This document shows positions 48,654 through 57,101 of a stretch of 64,000 bases of DNA, in pieces. The notes beneath the pieces were generated by a model that saw nothing but the letters and a program-made list of their open reading frames with translations, was not told the DNA's origin and did no database searches. The translations under genes and the position numbers were made by a program. The DNA is from Siphonobacter sp. BAB-5405 (GTDB lineage: Bacteria > Bacteroidota > Bacteroidia > Cytophagales > Spirosomataceae). The stretch spans positions 310,001 through 374,000 of the forward strand of contig NZ_NJAG01000007.1 in the NCBI RefSeq assembly GCF_002872335.1, read 5' to 3'. Numbering within the stretch: the first letter of the stretch is position 1; the number at the start of each line of letters is the position of its first letter.

Positions 48654-48756
48654 AGCAAGAGCTTCGTGGCTTAGAACTAGGATAATGCTTTTTTTGGGGA
48701 AAAAGTTTGATTTTCAGCCTGTGGATTGATTGGATCCAACATTACTGAAACGATTA

Positions 48757-48963
48757 CTACCCCTGCGTTTCCTGCCGCAACTCCTCCAGACAGTGCATAC
48801 ACAAACAGCTTCCGTCATACTCCATCACTGAAATGTCACGAATGTATTGCATTTCATTTGGCGTCAGGGCTACGTTCATGCAATCACATTTCAGACTGGC
48901 GTTGAGCTTACAGGTGAACAACCGTCCGCAACGCGGGCAACCTTCGATGGCGTGTTTAGACAT
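48757..48963 (-). CDS. Cysteine-rich CWC-family small protein
   Basis: 68 residues with eight cysteines in pairs: CPRCGRLFTCKLNASLKCDC and CLCMHCLEEL. This fits the cysteine-rich CWC family, whose role is unknown; metal binding is likely. It is cytoplasmic. The start lies 6 nt from one arm of a 30-bp inverted repeat. Confidence 0.85.
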   Translation of the reverse strand: MSKHAIEGCPRCGRLFTCKLNASLKCDCMNVALTPNEMQYIRDISVMEYDGSCLCMHCLEELRQETQG

Positions 48964-48968
48964 AAGAA

Positions 48969-49131
48969 GTTTTGAGTTGGGTGTTTAGGGTTTTGAGTTA
49001 GGGCTTGGTTCATACGATGTTTTTCATAGTTCATGGCTGATCAAATTTCCCTGTTAAAAGTTACTCAAGAACGCTGGTCATTCTCAACTGCAGCGTCATG
49101 CACTCAAAACCCTAAACACCCAACCCAAAAC
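48969..49131. repeat. Imperfect 30-bp inverted repeat made of 7-nt-like units
   Basis: The arm at 48969-48998 and the arm at 49102-49131 are complementary at 29 of 30 positions. They consist of GTTTTGAGT, GGGTGTTTAGGG and TTTTGAGT pieces. The left arm starts 6 nt before the CWC gene start and the right arm ends 1 nt before the thioesterase stop codon. The 103-nt middle has nothing recognisable. The repeat words resemble the AAACTCT and AAACCCT heptamers nearby. Confidence 0.75.
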
Positions 49132-49132
49132 A

Positions 49133-49519
49133 TCAATCAAAAATTCTCACCGGCTTCTTATCCGCATCAATCGCTACGAATGTAAACGTGCCGTGGATGG
49201 CGAGTTCGCGGCCTTCGGCGTACATGCTTTCGACAAAAATCTCCACGCTTACCCGCATACTCGTGTTTCCGACGTGTACGACATTGCCAATCAGCTCCAC
49301 CAGCATTCCCGCCTGAATGGGCTGACGGAAATCAATGCGGTCGCTCGATACCGTTACCATCGGTTTTCGGGCCAGTCGCGTCGCCGTGATGAAGGCAATT
49401 TCATCCATCCACTGCATCGCCATACCCCCGTACAGCGTATCATAATGATTGGTCGTATTCGGAAAAACAGCTTTAAATACGCGGGTCTCCGCCGCTTTGA
49501 TTTTTTCTTCTAAAGACAT
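49133..49519 (-). CDS. Acyl-CoA thioesterase (YciA-like hotdog fold)
   Basis: 128 residues. The hotdog fold of the YciA/BFIT group is shown by NHYDTLYGGMAMQWMDEIAFITATRLA, with the usual catalytic Asp in MDE, and SSDRIDFRQPIQAGMLVELIG. It hydrolyses acyl-CoAs in the cytoplasm. Length fits a single-domain enzyme. The neighbours are repeats on both sides; no pathway context. Confidence 0.88.
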   Translation of the reverse strand: MSLEEKIKAAETRVFKAVFPNTTNHYDTLYGGMAMQWMDEIAFITATRLARKPMVTVSSDRIDFRQPIQAGMLVELIGNVVHVGNTSMRVSVEIFVESMYAEGRELAIHGTFTFVAIDADKKPVRIFD

Positions 49520-49526
49520 GAGAAAT

Positions 49527-49637
49527 GGGTTTTGAGTTTAGGGTTTAGAGTTTAGGGTTCTGAATCGAATCATGGGCTTATCCGTTATACGCTACGGTCC
49601 ACGCAACTCAAAACACTAAACTCTAAACCACAAAACC
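49527..49637. repeat. Degenerate heptamer blocks in inverted arrangement
   Basis: GAGTTTAGGGTTTAGAGTTTAGGG (about 49527-49558, read in two parts) faces CACTAAACTCTAAACCACAAAACC (about 49610-49637). The words are CTAAACT / TTTAGAG and TTTAGGG, period about 7. They separate the thioesterase from metE. Confidence 0.6.
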
Positions 49638-49638
49638 T

Positions 49639-51948
49639 CTAAACGTTTATCGTCTGCTGGAGCTGCCGGGCGGCGGCTACCATGTTTCGTAAGGCCTGAT
49701 CGGTTTCGGCCCAACGGCGGGTTTTCAGGCCGCAGTCGGGATTGACCCACAAGTTACGAGCCGGAATCGTACGAAGTGCTTTTTCCAGCAAATGTGCCAT
49801 TTCTTCCACGCTCGGTACACGCGGTGAGTGAATGTCGTACACGCCGGGTCCGATCTCATTGGGGTACTGAAAATCCGAGAACGCTTCCAGCAATTCCATC
49901 TGCGAACGGGACGTTTCGATGGTAATCACATCGGCATCCATTCGGGCAATGGCCTCCATGATGTCGTTGAATTCCGAGTAACACATGTGCGTGTGAATCT
50001 GCGTTTGATCCGCTACCCCCGCAGCACTTAGCCGGAACGCGTCCACGGCCCAGGTCAGGTACGTCGCCCAGTCCGCCCGCCGCAGGGGCAATCCTTCGCG
50101 AATGGCGGGTTCGTCAATCTGAATGATCCGGATGCCCGCTTGCTCCAGTTCCTGTACCTCATCCCGAATCGCCAGGGCAATCTGGAAAGCCGTATCCTTA
50201 CGTGGCTGATCATCCCGGACAAAGGACCATTGCAGAATCGTGACCGGCCCCGTCAACATCCCTTTCATGTATTTCTCGGTTTTCGATTGAGCGAAGGTCG
50301 TCCAACGTACCGTCATGGCTTCGGGACGTTCTACGTCACCGTAAATAATCGGTGGCTTCACGCAACGACTGCCGTAACTCTGTACCCAGCCATTTTGAGT
50401 GAAGACGTAGCCCGTCAGTTGCTCGCCGAAGTATTCTACCATGTCGTTACGCTCGAACTCGCCGTGTACCAGTACGTCCAACCCTACTTCCTCCTGCCAG
50501 CGAATGGACCTTTCGATTTCCGCTTCTACAAACGTTTCATAATCAGCCTTCGTTACTTCGCCTTTCTTGTACTTCGCCCGCCATTGCCGCACTTCGTCGG
50601 TTTGGGGAAAGGAACCAATGGTGGTCGTGGGGAAGAGCGGTAATGGCAGGCTTTCTTCTTGAATTTGTTGACGAACGGCAAACGCACTATCCCGCTCAAA
50701 ATCATCCGTTTGCACGGCCTGTACCCGCGTTTTAACGGCAGTTTTGTGAATCAGCAGACTCGTCCGGCGACTTTCCAAAGCCACCTGATTTTCCAGCAAT
50801 AAGCCCTGAGCCTCTCCTGTGGACAGACGTCCCAGCGTCACTACTTCACCGAGTTTCTGCTTGGCAAAGGCCATCCAGTTTTTGATTTCCGGCGTCAGGA
50901 CGGCTTCGTTTTTCTCTAGATCCAGGTCATACGGTACGTGCAGTAGCGAGCAGGACGGAGCAATCCAGACACGGTCTTTGCCCAGTACGTCCACCGCTCG
51001 CTGAATGAACGTCAACGATTGCGTGAAGTCATTTTTCCAGACGTTTCGTCCGTCCACGACGCCCAGCGAAAGGATTCGTTGCGAAGTGACAAAACTGGTA
51101 TCGGCCAGGATGACTTCCAGTTGTTCGTTGCCGCGTACCAAATCCACGTGCAAAGCCGCTACGGGCAATTGCAGGGTCAGGGCCAGGTTGGGCTGTATGC
51201 TTTCAAAATACGTGGCAACCAGCAAGGATAGCTGAGGTACTGCCCGGGCTAGGTACTCGTAGGCCTGCTGAAAAGCGATTTGCTCATTCTCGGATAAGTC
51301 CAGCGTCAGGCAGGGTTCGTCGAGCTGTACCCAGGTCGTACCTCGGGTAACCAGCTCGCGTAGTACGTCGGCGTACACGGGCAACAAGCGTTCGAGCAGG
51401 TCAATGCGATGGAAACCCGCTTCTTTTTCTTTGCCCAGTAACAGAAACGATACGGGGCCAAGCAGGACGGGCTTTGTCAGAATACCCATTTGCTTGGCAT
51501 CCTCAAAATCGTGAATCACCTTATCGGAATACCGTTTAAACTGCTGATTTTTCAGAAACTCCGGGACAATGAAGTGGTAATTGGTATCAAACCATTTCGT
51601 CATCTCCATGGCTTTGATGTCCAGCCCATTCTGTTGAATGCCCCGGGCCATGGCAAAGTAGATTTCCAGCTCGCGATTACTCTTGCCGTCAATCAGCGAC
51701 TGGTAACGCTCGGGTACCGCTCCTACCATCAGGGCCGTATCCAGTACCTGATCGTAAAATGAAAAGTCGTTGGAAGGAATCCACTGGATACCCGCTTCCT
51801 GTTGCGTTTGCCAGTTTTGCCGACGGACCTGCCGTCCGGCCCAGAGGAGTTCGTCTTTGGAGATTTTTCCGGCCCAGAATTGTTCGCTGGCCCATTTCAG
51901 TTCGCGTTTGCTGCCCACACGGGGGTAGCCCAGGTTGTGCGTAACCAT
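49639..51948 (-). CDS. metE: B12-independent methionine synthase
   Basis: 769 residues. It transfers a methyl group from 5-methyltetrahydropteroyl-glutamate to homocysteine without B12. The zinc ligands are visible in HTHMCYSEFNDI and NPDCGLKTRRW. The start HNLGYPRVGSKRELKWASEQFWAG is the family start, so the ATG at 51948 is chosen over a longer frame. Both halves are complete. A cobalamin riboswitch upstream (52190-52400) implies that the gene is shut down when B12 is available. A degenerate repeat lies after its stop. Confidence 0.97.
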   Translation of the reverse strand: MVTHNLGYPRVGSKRELKWASEQFWAGKISKDELLWAGRQVRRQNWQTQQEAGIQWIPSNDFSFYDQVLDTALMVGAVPERYQSLIDGKSNRELEIYFAMARGIQQNGLDIKAMEMTKWFDTNYHFIVPEFLKNQQFKRYSDKVIHDFEDAKQMGILTKPVLLGPVSFLLLGKEKEAGFHRIDLLERLLPVYADVLRELVTRGTTWVQLDEPCLTLDLSENEQIAFQQAYEYLARAVPQLSLLVATYFESIQPNLALTLQLPVAALHVDLVRGNEQLEVILADTSFVTSQRILSLGVVDGRNVWKNDFTQSLTFIQRAVDVLGKDRVWIAPSCSLLHVPYDLDLEKNEAVLTPEIKNWMAFAKQKLGEVVTLGRLSTGEAQGLLLENQVALESRRTSLLIHKTAVKTRVQAVQTDDFERDSAFAVRQQIQEESLPLPLFPTTTIGSFPQTDEVRQWRAKYKKGEVTKADYETFVEAEIERSIRWQEEVGLDVLVHGEFERNDMVEYFGEQLTGYVFTQNGWVQSYGSRCVKPPIIYGDVERPEAMTVRWTTFAQSKTEKYMKGMLTGPVTILQWSFVRDDQPRKDTAFQIALAIRDEVQELEQAGIRIIQIDEPAIREGLPLRRADWATYLTWAVDAFRLSAAGVADQTQIHTHMCYSEFNDIMEAIARMDADVITIETSRSQMELLEAFSDFQYPNEIGPGVYDIHSPRVPSVEEMAHLLEKALRTIPARNLWVNPDCGLKTRRWAETDQALRNMVAAARQLQQTINV

Positions 51949-52189
51949 GTTGTTTGTGTTAAAAAAGGGTTTAAAAAAACGCCTCTGAAACACCCAACCC
52001 GCCAAAAAAGGTGAATTGTTGCAAATGCGTAGGCATACGATCTCCGGCTCACGTTCGTCGCTGAACGTCAGAAAAAAGAATACGCGTTTTCGAACCCGCT
52101 CTGATCGTCAGAACCGGTCGAAGAAACTCCTACAGCGTTTGTAAAATCAATGCGTGCATCAGGCCTTAGTCGTGAAGGCATGACCATTG

Positions 52190-52400
52190 AGAAGGTTGGC
52201 AAGTCTCCTGGCTTGTACCATGCTGGCCCCCCTTCTCATTCCTCGCGGAACAATGGGAAATTTGGGTAGCACGTGTTTCGCTGCGGCGAAACGGGTACTT
52301 ACAGTAGCACGTCTGCTCGTGATTTACACACGATTCCTTTTTCATTCCTTGGCGAGCGAAGACCTCCCCACGAAACCAACCATCCGATTGACGGGCATTA
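52190..52400 (-). ncRNA. Cobalamin (B12) riboswitch upstream of metE
   Basis: On the minus strand the B12 box reads AAGCCAGGAGACTTGCCAA (plus 52196-52214), nearly identical to the consensus AGCCAGGAGACCTGCC. Upstream lies GGAATCGTGTGTAAATCACG followed by AGCAGACGTGCTACTGTAA, which matches the conserved core pattern of this class. The element starts near 52400, just after a TATATTTG promoter box, and is 240 nt from the metE start. The expression platform between it and metE is not resolved. Holding back MetE when B12 is present is the expected effect. Confidence 0.92.
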
Positions 52401-52412
52401 CAAAGAACGCCG

Positions 52413-52420
52413 CAAATATA
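52413..52420 (-). promoter_or_regulatory. -7 box (TATATTTG) for metE
   Basis: Minus strand reads TATATTTG, immediately upstream of the riboswitch start. Confidence 0.7.
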
Positions 52421-52570
52421 GAGCATAGTTTTTTTAAATACGGAAGCAGAATCTTTTTTAGAAACGACAACGGCCCGCGTACCCAGACTTGCAGCGTATA
52501 TCTTTTTAGCAAACTTTTAAGAGGTTTCGCTTAAAAACTCGTCAGGTTTAGGGAAGTTTGGCCGAATTTC

Positions 52571-52578
52571 TAAATTTG
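52571..52578 (+). promoter_or_regulatory. -7 box (TAAATTTG) for pgk
   Basis: TAAATTTG, 80 nt before the pgk ATG, facing away from metE. Confidence 0.6.
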
Positions 52579-52657
52579 TTCCGTTCTTGACTAACGCTTC
52601 AGAACTTTGTTACCGCGTGGTCTTACCATTACTCATTTAAACTTCTGATTCTATCTG

Positions 52658-53845
52658 ATGAAGACGCTGAACCAGTACAATTTCGCCGGAAAAAAGGCAC
52701 TTGTCCGCGTAGATTTCAATGTCCCTTTGAATGACCGCTATGAAATTACTGACGATACCCGCATCAAAGCTACGATCCCCACGATTCAGAAAATTCTGAA
52801 CGACGGTGGTTCGGTAATCCTGATGTCGCACCTGGGTCGTCCGAAAGATGGTCCTACCGAAAAATATTCGCTCAAACACCTGGTTAATGCCCTGTCGCTG
52901 ATTTTCAACCGTCCGGTAAAATTTGCCGATGACGCCATTGGTCAGCAGGCCGTAGATCAGGCCGCTAACTTGCAGCCCGGTGAAATCCTGCTGCTGGAAA
53001 ACCTCCGTTTCTACAAAGAAGAAGAAAAAGGAGACGTGGCTTTCGCCGAGAAACTGTCTCGCCTGGGTGATGTTTGGGTAAACGATGCTTTTGGTACGGC
53101 TCACCGGGCCCACGCGTCAACGGCGGTAATCGGTCAGTTCTTTACTGACAAAGTAAGTGGTTACGTGATGCAGGCCGAGCTGGATAACGCCCAACGGATT
53201 CTGGATAACGTAGAGCGTCCGTACACGGCGATCATGGGTGGAGCGAAAATCTCCGATAAAATTCTGGTGATCGAACGCCTGCTGGATAAAGTGGATACGC
53301 TGATTCTGGGGGGTGGTATGACCTACACCTTCACGAAAGCCTTGGGTGGACAAATCGGAAATTCCATCCACGAAGACGACAAAATGGAGCTGGCTCTGGA
53401 GCTGATCGAAAAAGCGAAAGAAAAAGGTGTAAACCTGCTGATGCCGCTGGATACGGTGATTGCCGATAAATTTTCCAACGACGCCACCAAAACGACGGTT
53501 CCCGCCGGTCAGATTCCCGAGGGCTGGGAAGGTCTGGACATTGGACACCAGTCGATCGTAGTATTCAAAGAAGCCATCCTGAATTCGAAAACGATTCTTT
53601 GGAATGGTCCGATGGGGGTATTCGAATTCTCGAATTTTGCTGTAGGTACCAATGCCATTGCGGAATACGTAGTAACGGCAACCGAAGAAAACGGAGCCTT
53701 CTCACTCATTGGTGGAGGGGATTCTGCCTCTGCAGTAAACAATGCCGGATACGGTGACCGCGTAAGCTACGTATCGACGGGTGGTGGAGCTCTGCTCGAA
53801 TACATGGAAGGCAAAACGCTTCCCGGGGTAGCGGCTCTGGATTAA
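52658..53845 (+). CDS. pgk: Phosphoglycerate kinase
   Basis: 395-residue glycolytic enzyme. Family motifs: [43 protein letters not shown], and the nucleotide-site [13 protein letters not shown] near the end. Length and both lobes are complete. The start ATG fits; it is monocistronic, divergent from metE, and followed by a long stem. Confidence 0.98.
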   Translation: MKTLNQYNFAGKKALVRVDFNVPLNDRYEITDDTRIKATIPTIQKILNDGGSVILMSHLGRPKDGPTEKYSLKHLVNALSLIFNRPVKFADDAIGQQAVDQAANLQPGEILLLENLRFYKEEEKGDVAFAEKLSRLGDVWVNDAFGTAHRAHASTAVIGQFFTDKVSGYVMQAELDNAQRILDNVERPYTAIMGGAKISDKILVIERLLDKVDTLILGGGMTYTFTKALGGQIGNSIHEDDKMELALELIEKAKEKGVNLLMPLDTVIADKFSNDATKTTVPAGQIPEGWEGLDIGHQSIVVFKEAILNSKTILWNGPMGVFEFSNFAVGTNAIAEYVVTATEENGAFSLIGGGDSASAVNNAGYGDRVSYVSTGGGALLEYMEGKTLPGVAALD

Positions 53846-53865
53846 TTTCCTGACAAAATACCCAA

Positions 53866-53905
53866 ACGACAAAGAGCCGATCCTGTAGGGTCGGCTCTTT
53901 GTCGT
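53866..53905. terminator. Long stem between converging pgk and exonuclease genes
   Basis: ACGACAAAGAGCCGA / TCGGCTCTTTGTCGT, a perfect 15-bp stem with a 10-nt loop. A classical T-run is missing after the stem, but the TTT inside the arm may serve. Confidence 0.8.
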
Positions 53906-53916
53906 TTATTGCTTGC

Positions 53917-54540
53917 TTACTCGGCCAGCTTAAACTTTTTGGCGAGAGCGAATACTTCTTTGAATGATTTCGTAGTCAGCTGAGCGTCTTCGAGGGCATT
54001 GTGAAATTCGGCGTCTTCCCGTTCCAGCCCAAAATAACCCGCAATGGCTTTCAGACTCAGTGACTTGGGTACGGGCTTGCCATTGGCTTTCAGTACTTCA
54101 AAGGTGAAATAGCCGAGCGTATGCAGATCCAGCAGTTTGTTGGAATACGGCCACTTGATTTTCTCTTCCCGGTAGGCGTACCGCAGGAAATTAATATCGT
54201 TGATGACGGATTGTCCGCTAATGATAACATCCCGCAGGTACTGGGAATTATCCAGCGTCTGGGTACGGCCCCGGAGGCGACCGAGCTTTTCCAGTATCCA
54301 CTCTTCAAATTGTGGGATGACATCGTAAATCATGGGAGCGTCGTCCAGATCGCTCAGACTCAGACCGTGAATTTTGGCTGAATATTCCGAGAAAGCTTCT
54401 TCGTTTTCCGGATAGACATTCGACAGGTACGTTCCCAGTTCATTCCAGTCATCATCGCACAAAACGGCTCCAATTTGTATGATTTCATTCCAGCCGGGTT
54501 CACCGCCGGTCATTTCCAGGTCTAAAACAAGATAAGGCAT
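53917..54540 (-). CDS. 3'-5' exonuclease, DEDDh family
   Basis: 207 residues from the ATG at 54540. Exo I is YLVLDLEMTGGEPGWNEIIQIGAV with the catalytic Asp-Glu; exo II is QSVINDINFLRYAYREE; exo III is FHNALEDAQLTTKSF with the His-Asp of DEDDh. This is a proof-reading or oligonucleotide exonuclease fold related to the DnaQ epsilon subunit and RNase T. A frame open to 54591 adds residues with no family match. A specific substrate is unknown. Confidence 0.9.
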   Translation of the reverse strand: MPYLVLDLEMTGGEPGWNEIIQIGAVLCDDDWNELGTYLSNVYPENEEAFSEYSAKIHGLSLSDLDDAPMIYDVIPQFEEWILEKLGRLRGRTQTLDNSQYLRDVIISGQSVINDINFLRYAYREEKIKWPYSNKLLDLHTLGYFTFEVLKANGKPVPKSLSLKAIAGYFGLEREDAEFHNALEDAQLTTKSFKEVFALAKKFKLAE

Positions 54541-54761
54541 CGGTTCAAGTTGAGTAGAATTCAAAGATAAGGGAACGCCCCTATTATTCACCGGATTTCG
54601 ATTCAGGAATACGTAAAGCGTTCATTCCGGAAATTTTGTTCAAATGATTGCGTAGATTATTAGAATAGTACAAAAATATTCAAAACTCTTAGGGCTGTTT
54701 GTGCGTTAATTTTATAGAAGCCGTTGAAGTACGACCGTTTGGTCACAGCCCGAAAAGTACC

Positions 54762-55319
54762 ATGATCTATAAAACACTCATCAACCCCAAGAAACGAATC
54801 ATTGAGCTTGAAAAAACAATTTTAGATGAAATCGAGCTCAAAAAGACTACTTTTTTATACGCATTCCGGATTTTGTTCGGAGCAGCCATTGCCTGGATGT
54901 TACTCGATTTACTGCATATCGAGAAAAAAGAATGGGCACTTATTTCAGTAGCCATCGTCTCCGAGCCTGATTTTGGTGATCTACGTCGCAATACGATTTC
55001 CAGGATTATTAATACTATTAGCGGCTGTCTGATTGGTATTGTTTTTATCGTCCTGACGGGTGTTAATATCTTTTCCCTCTTTCTAGCCATTGCGGTAGCC
55101 ATCTTCATGGGTACACTCATCAAACGGTATCCTTCTAGCTGGAAACTGGCTCCCTCTACGGTAATTGCTGTTATGACGCCAGCGATTTTTCAGCAAGCTT
55201 CCTGGCAGGATGCTCTTGAAATTGCCCTTCTCCGTACCTCGGAAGTAACCTTGGGCTGTATCGTCGCCTTTCTGGTCGGCTGGTTTTTCTCCGTGGTGAA
55301 GCGGAGGTTTAATTTCTAG
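54762..55319 (+). CDS. FUSC-like (aromatic acid exporter) membrane protein
   Basis: 185 residues. An amphipathic N-terminal helix leads to about four to five hydrophobic helices with FRILFGAAIAWMLLDLLHIEKKEWALISVAIVSEPDFGD, which resembles FUSC/ArAE proteins. These are inner-membrane parts of exporters for aromatic acids or other small molecules; this one is short and lacks the cytoplasmic second half. The ATG at 54762 is chosen over a GTG at 54699. Substrate unknown. Confidence 0.75.
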   Translation: MIYKTLINPKKRIIELEKTILDEIELKKTTFLYAFRILFGAAIAWMLLDLLHIEKKEWALISVAIVSEPDFGDLRRNTISRIINTISGCLIGIVFIVLTGVNIFSLFLAIAVAIFMGTLIKRYPSSWKLAPSTVIAVMTPAIFQQASWQDALEIALLRTSEVTLGCIVAFLVGWFFSVVKRRFNF

Positions 55320-55335
55320 GTTTCGGTTCCAGGCC

Positions 55336-55351
55336 AGGGGTTGAAACCCCT
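55336..55351 (+). other. Short hairpin after the FUSC gene
   Basis: AGGGGTT-GA-AACCCCT, 16 nt after the stop, followed by ACGTAGTTTTGC. A weak terminator, or part of a repeat of the GTTGAAACCCC type. Confidence 0.45.
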
Positions 55352-55587
55352 ACGTAGTTTTGCTAAGACGCTGAAATGTTTCGGTGCGTCAAACTTTTCA
55401 AACGTTAAACGATCCCAACAAGACCTTGGTAGTGGGCCAATTCCGTCCAGCTCCTCTGTTCTATTTTCTTCCATTCATTCTTTTTTCAAGGAATTACACG
55501 AAACTTGTGGTCGCAGTAAAAATGCCGATCTAAATAGGGTATTACCGCCCTTGATCTGGTCTTTTCTTACAAAAACCAACAACAAGG

Positions 55588-56358
55588 ATGAGTGTATTTA
55601 GTCTTGCCGGAAAAACGGCAGCCATTACCGGCGGTGGCAGTGGTATTGGCCGGGCCATTAGTGTCGAATTTGCCAGTCAGGGTGCTCATGTACATATTCT
55701 GGATCTGAGTGCGGAAGGGGCTCAGGCGACGGCTCAGGAAATTGAGTCAGCCGGTGGTAAGGTAACCGTACATGCCGTCAACGTAACGAATCAGGGCGAA
55801 GTACTGGCCGTTTTCGAGGCCATCGGCTCGCTCGATATTCTGGTCAATAATGCGGGTATCGCCCACGTCGGTAATCTGGAAAAAACGACCGAAGCGGACC
55901 TCGACCGTATCTACAATGTTAATGTCAAGGGAGCGTATAACAGCCTCTTTGCCGCCGTGCCAAAAATGAAGGCTAAGGGCGGTGGCGTCATTCTGAACCT
56001 GGCGTCCATTGCGGCTCTGGTCGGTATTCCGGATCGTTTTGCGTACAGCATGAGCAAGGGAGCCATTCACGCCATGACCTTATCCGTAGCGAAGGATTAC
56101 CTGAAGGATAACATTCGTTGCAACAGCATCTCCCCCGCCCGCGTGCATACGCCCTTCGTGGATGGCTTCATCTCGAAAAATTATCCGGGTCAGGAAGAAG
56201 AAATGTTCCAGAAACTCTCGGCTACGCAGCCCATCGGTCGGATGGCGAAACCCGAAGAAATTGCTCAGTTGGCTTTGTACCTTTGCTCGGATGCAGCTTC
56301 GTTCATTACGGGTGTCGATTACCCGATTGACGGCGGTTTTACTACCTTGAATAACTAG
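55588..56358 (+). CDS. SDR oxidoreductase, probably in L-fucose breakdown
   Basis: 256-residue classical short-chain dehydrogenase. Cofactor motif TGGGSGIGRAI, NNAG in ILVNNAGIAHVG, catalytic Ser in NLASIAALVG and Tyr-Lys in YSMSKGAIHAM, and the end GVDYPIDGGFTT. NAD preference is likely because the motif is followed by Asp-Leu (ILDLSAEG). Downstream on the same strand are an SGNH esterase, a GH29 fucosidase and a FAH-family hydrolase. In other bacteria a SDR next to a FAH-family protein oxidises 2-keto-3-deoxy-L-fuconate, so that role is the best guess; L-fucose dehydrogenase is the alternative. Confidence 0.85.
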   Translation: MSVFSLAGKTAAITGGGSGIGRAISVEFASQGAHVHILDLSAEGAQATAQEIESAGGKVTVHAVNVTNQGEVLAVFEAIGSLDILVNNAGIAHVGNLEKTTEADLDRIYNVNVKGAYNSLFAAVPKMKAKGGGVILNLASIAALVGIPDRFAYSMSKGAIHAMTLSVAKDYLKDNIRCNSISPARVHTPFVDGFISKNYPGQEEEMFQKLSATQPIGRMAKPEEIAQLALYLCSDAASFITGVDYPIDGGFTTLNN

Positions 56359-56388
56359 TCTCTCTTTTATTAACTCCTCTATTCGCTC

Positions 56389-57045
56389 ATGAAAAAATTA
56401 CTAACGCTGTTAAGCCTGAGTACGCTTTTGTTTGCCTTTCGGGCCGATAAACCCAAGAAAATCATCTTCTTCGGTGACTCCATTACTCAGGCAGGCGTAA
56501 GCCCCACCGGGTACATCACCAAGCTGGCCAGTATGCTGGATAAAAGCAAGTACGAACTGGTGGGTAAAGGCATTGGTGGTAATAAAGTGTACGATTTGTA
56601 CCTGCGGATGGACGAGGACGTACTGGCTCAGAAACCCGATGCCGTAGTCATCTGGGTGGGGGTGAACGATGTCTGGCATAAAGCTAGCTCGGGCACGGGT
56701 ACGGATCCCGACAAGTTTGAGAAGTTTTATCAGGCGATCATTAACAAACTCAAGGCTCAGAATATCAAAGTAGCCCTGACGACCCCCGCCTCGATTGGCG
56801 AACGCCCGGATAATACCAACCAGCAGGACGGTGACCTGAACCGTTACAGCCAAATCATCCGGAATCTGGCGGCGAAAAACAACCTTCCCGTCGTGGATTT
56901 GCGGAAAGCATTCATGGAATACAACCTGAAAAACAATCCGAAAAACGAAGAGAAAGGCATTCTGACGACGGATCGGGTGCACCTCAACGATACGGGCAAT
57001 CAGTTTGTAGCCGAACAAATGGCGAAAGTAATCGAACAACTGTAA
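56389..57045 (+). CDS. Secreted SGNH/GDSL esterase
   Basis: 218 residues with a signal peptide (MKKLLTLLSLSTLLFAF). SGNH blocks are visible: GDSITQAG (block I, Ser), the Gly block near KGIGGNKV, WVGVNDVWH (block III, Asn), and TDRVHLNDTG (block V, Asp and His). Such enzymes often remove acetyl groups from glycans. It is 30 nt after the SDR gene, and the GH29 gene follows, so it may deacetylate the fucosylated substrate. A terminator lies between it and GH29. Confidence 0.87.
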   Translation: MKKLLTLLSLSTLLFAFRADKPKKIIFFGDSITQAGVSPTGYITKLASMLDKSKYELVGKGIGGNKVYDLYLRMDEDVLAQKPDAVVIWVGVNDVWHKASSGTGTDPDKFEKFYQAIINKLKAQNIKVALTTPASIGERPDNTNQQDGDLNRYSQIIRNLAAKNNLPVVDLRKAFMEYNLKNNPKNEEKGILTTDRVHLNDTGNQFVAEQMAKVIEQL

Positions 57046-57056
57046 GATCCTTATCT

Positions 57057-57092
57057 CATCCCGGAAACCAGACATTTCCGGGATGTTTCGTT
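57057..57092 (+). terminator. Terminator between SGNH esterase and GH29
   Basis: CATCCCGGAAA (57057-57067) / TTTCCGGGATG (57075-57085), 7-nt loop, then TTTCGTTT. It would partly or fully separate the esterase message from the fucosidase message. Confidence 0.85.
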
Positions 57093-57101
57093 TCTAAACC
57101 T

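Noticed and set aside
49133-49637. Telomere-like TTTAGGG repeats as a linear replicon end
   Set aside because: Only a few degenerate units in the interior of an ordinary gene region, flanked by normal genes on both sides.
52166-52534. Frames on both strands upstream of metE
   Set aside because: They fall within the cobalamin riboswitch and promoter, with no protein features.
55341-55601. Frame of 86 codons before the SDR gene
   Set aside because: No homology features, overlaps the SDR start and contains the hairpin at 55336; likely chance.
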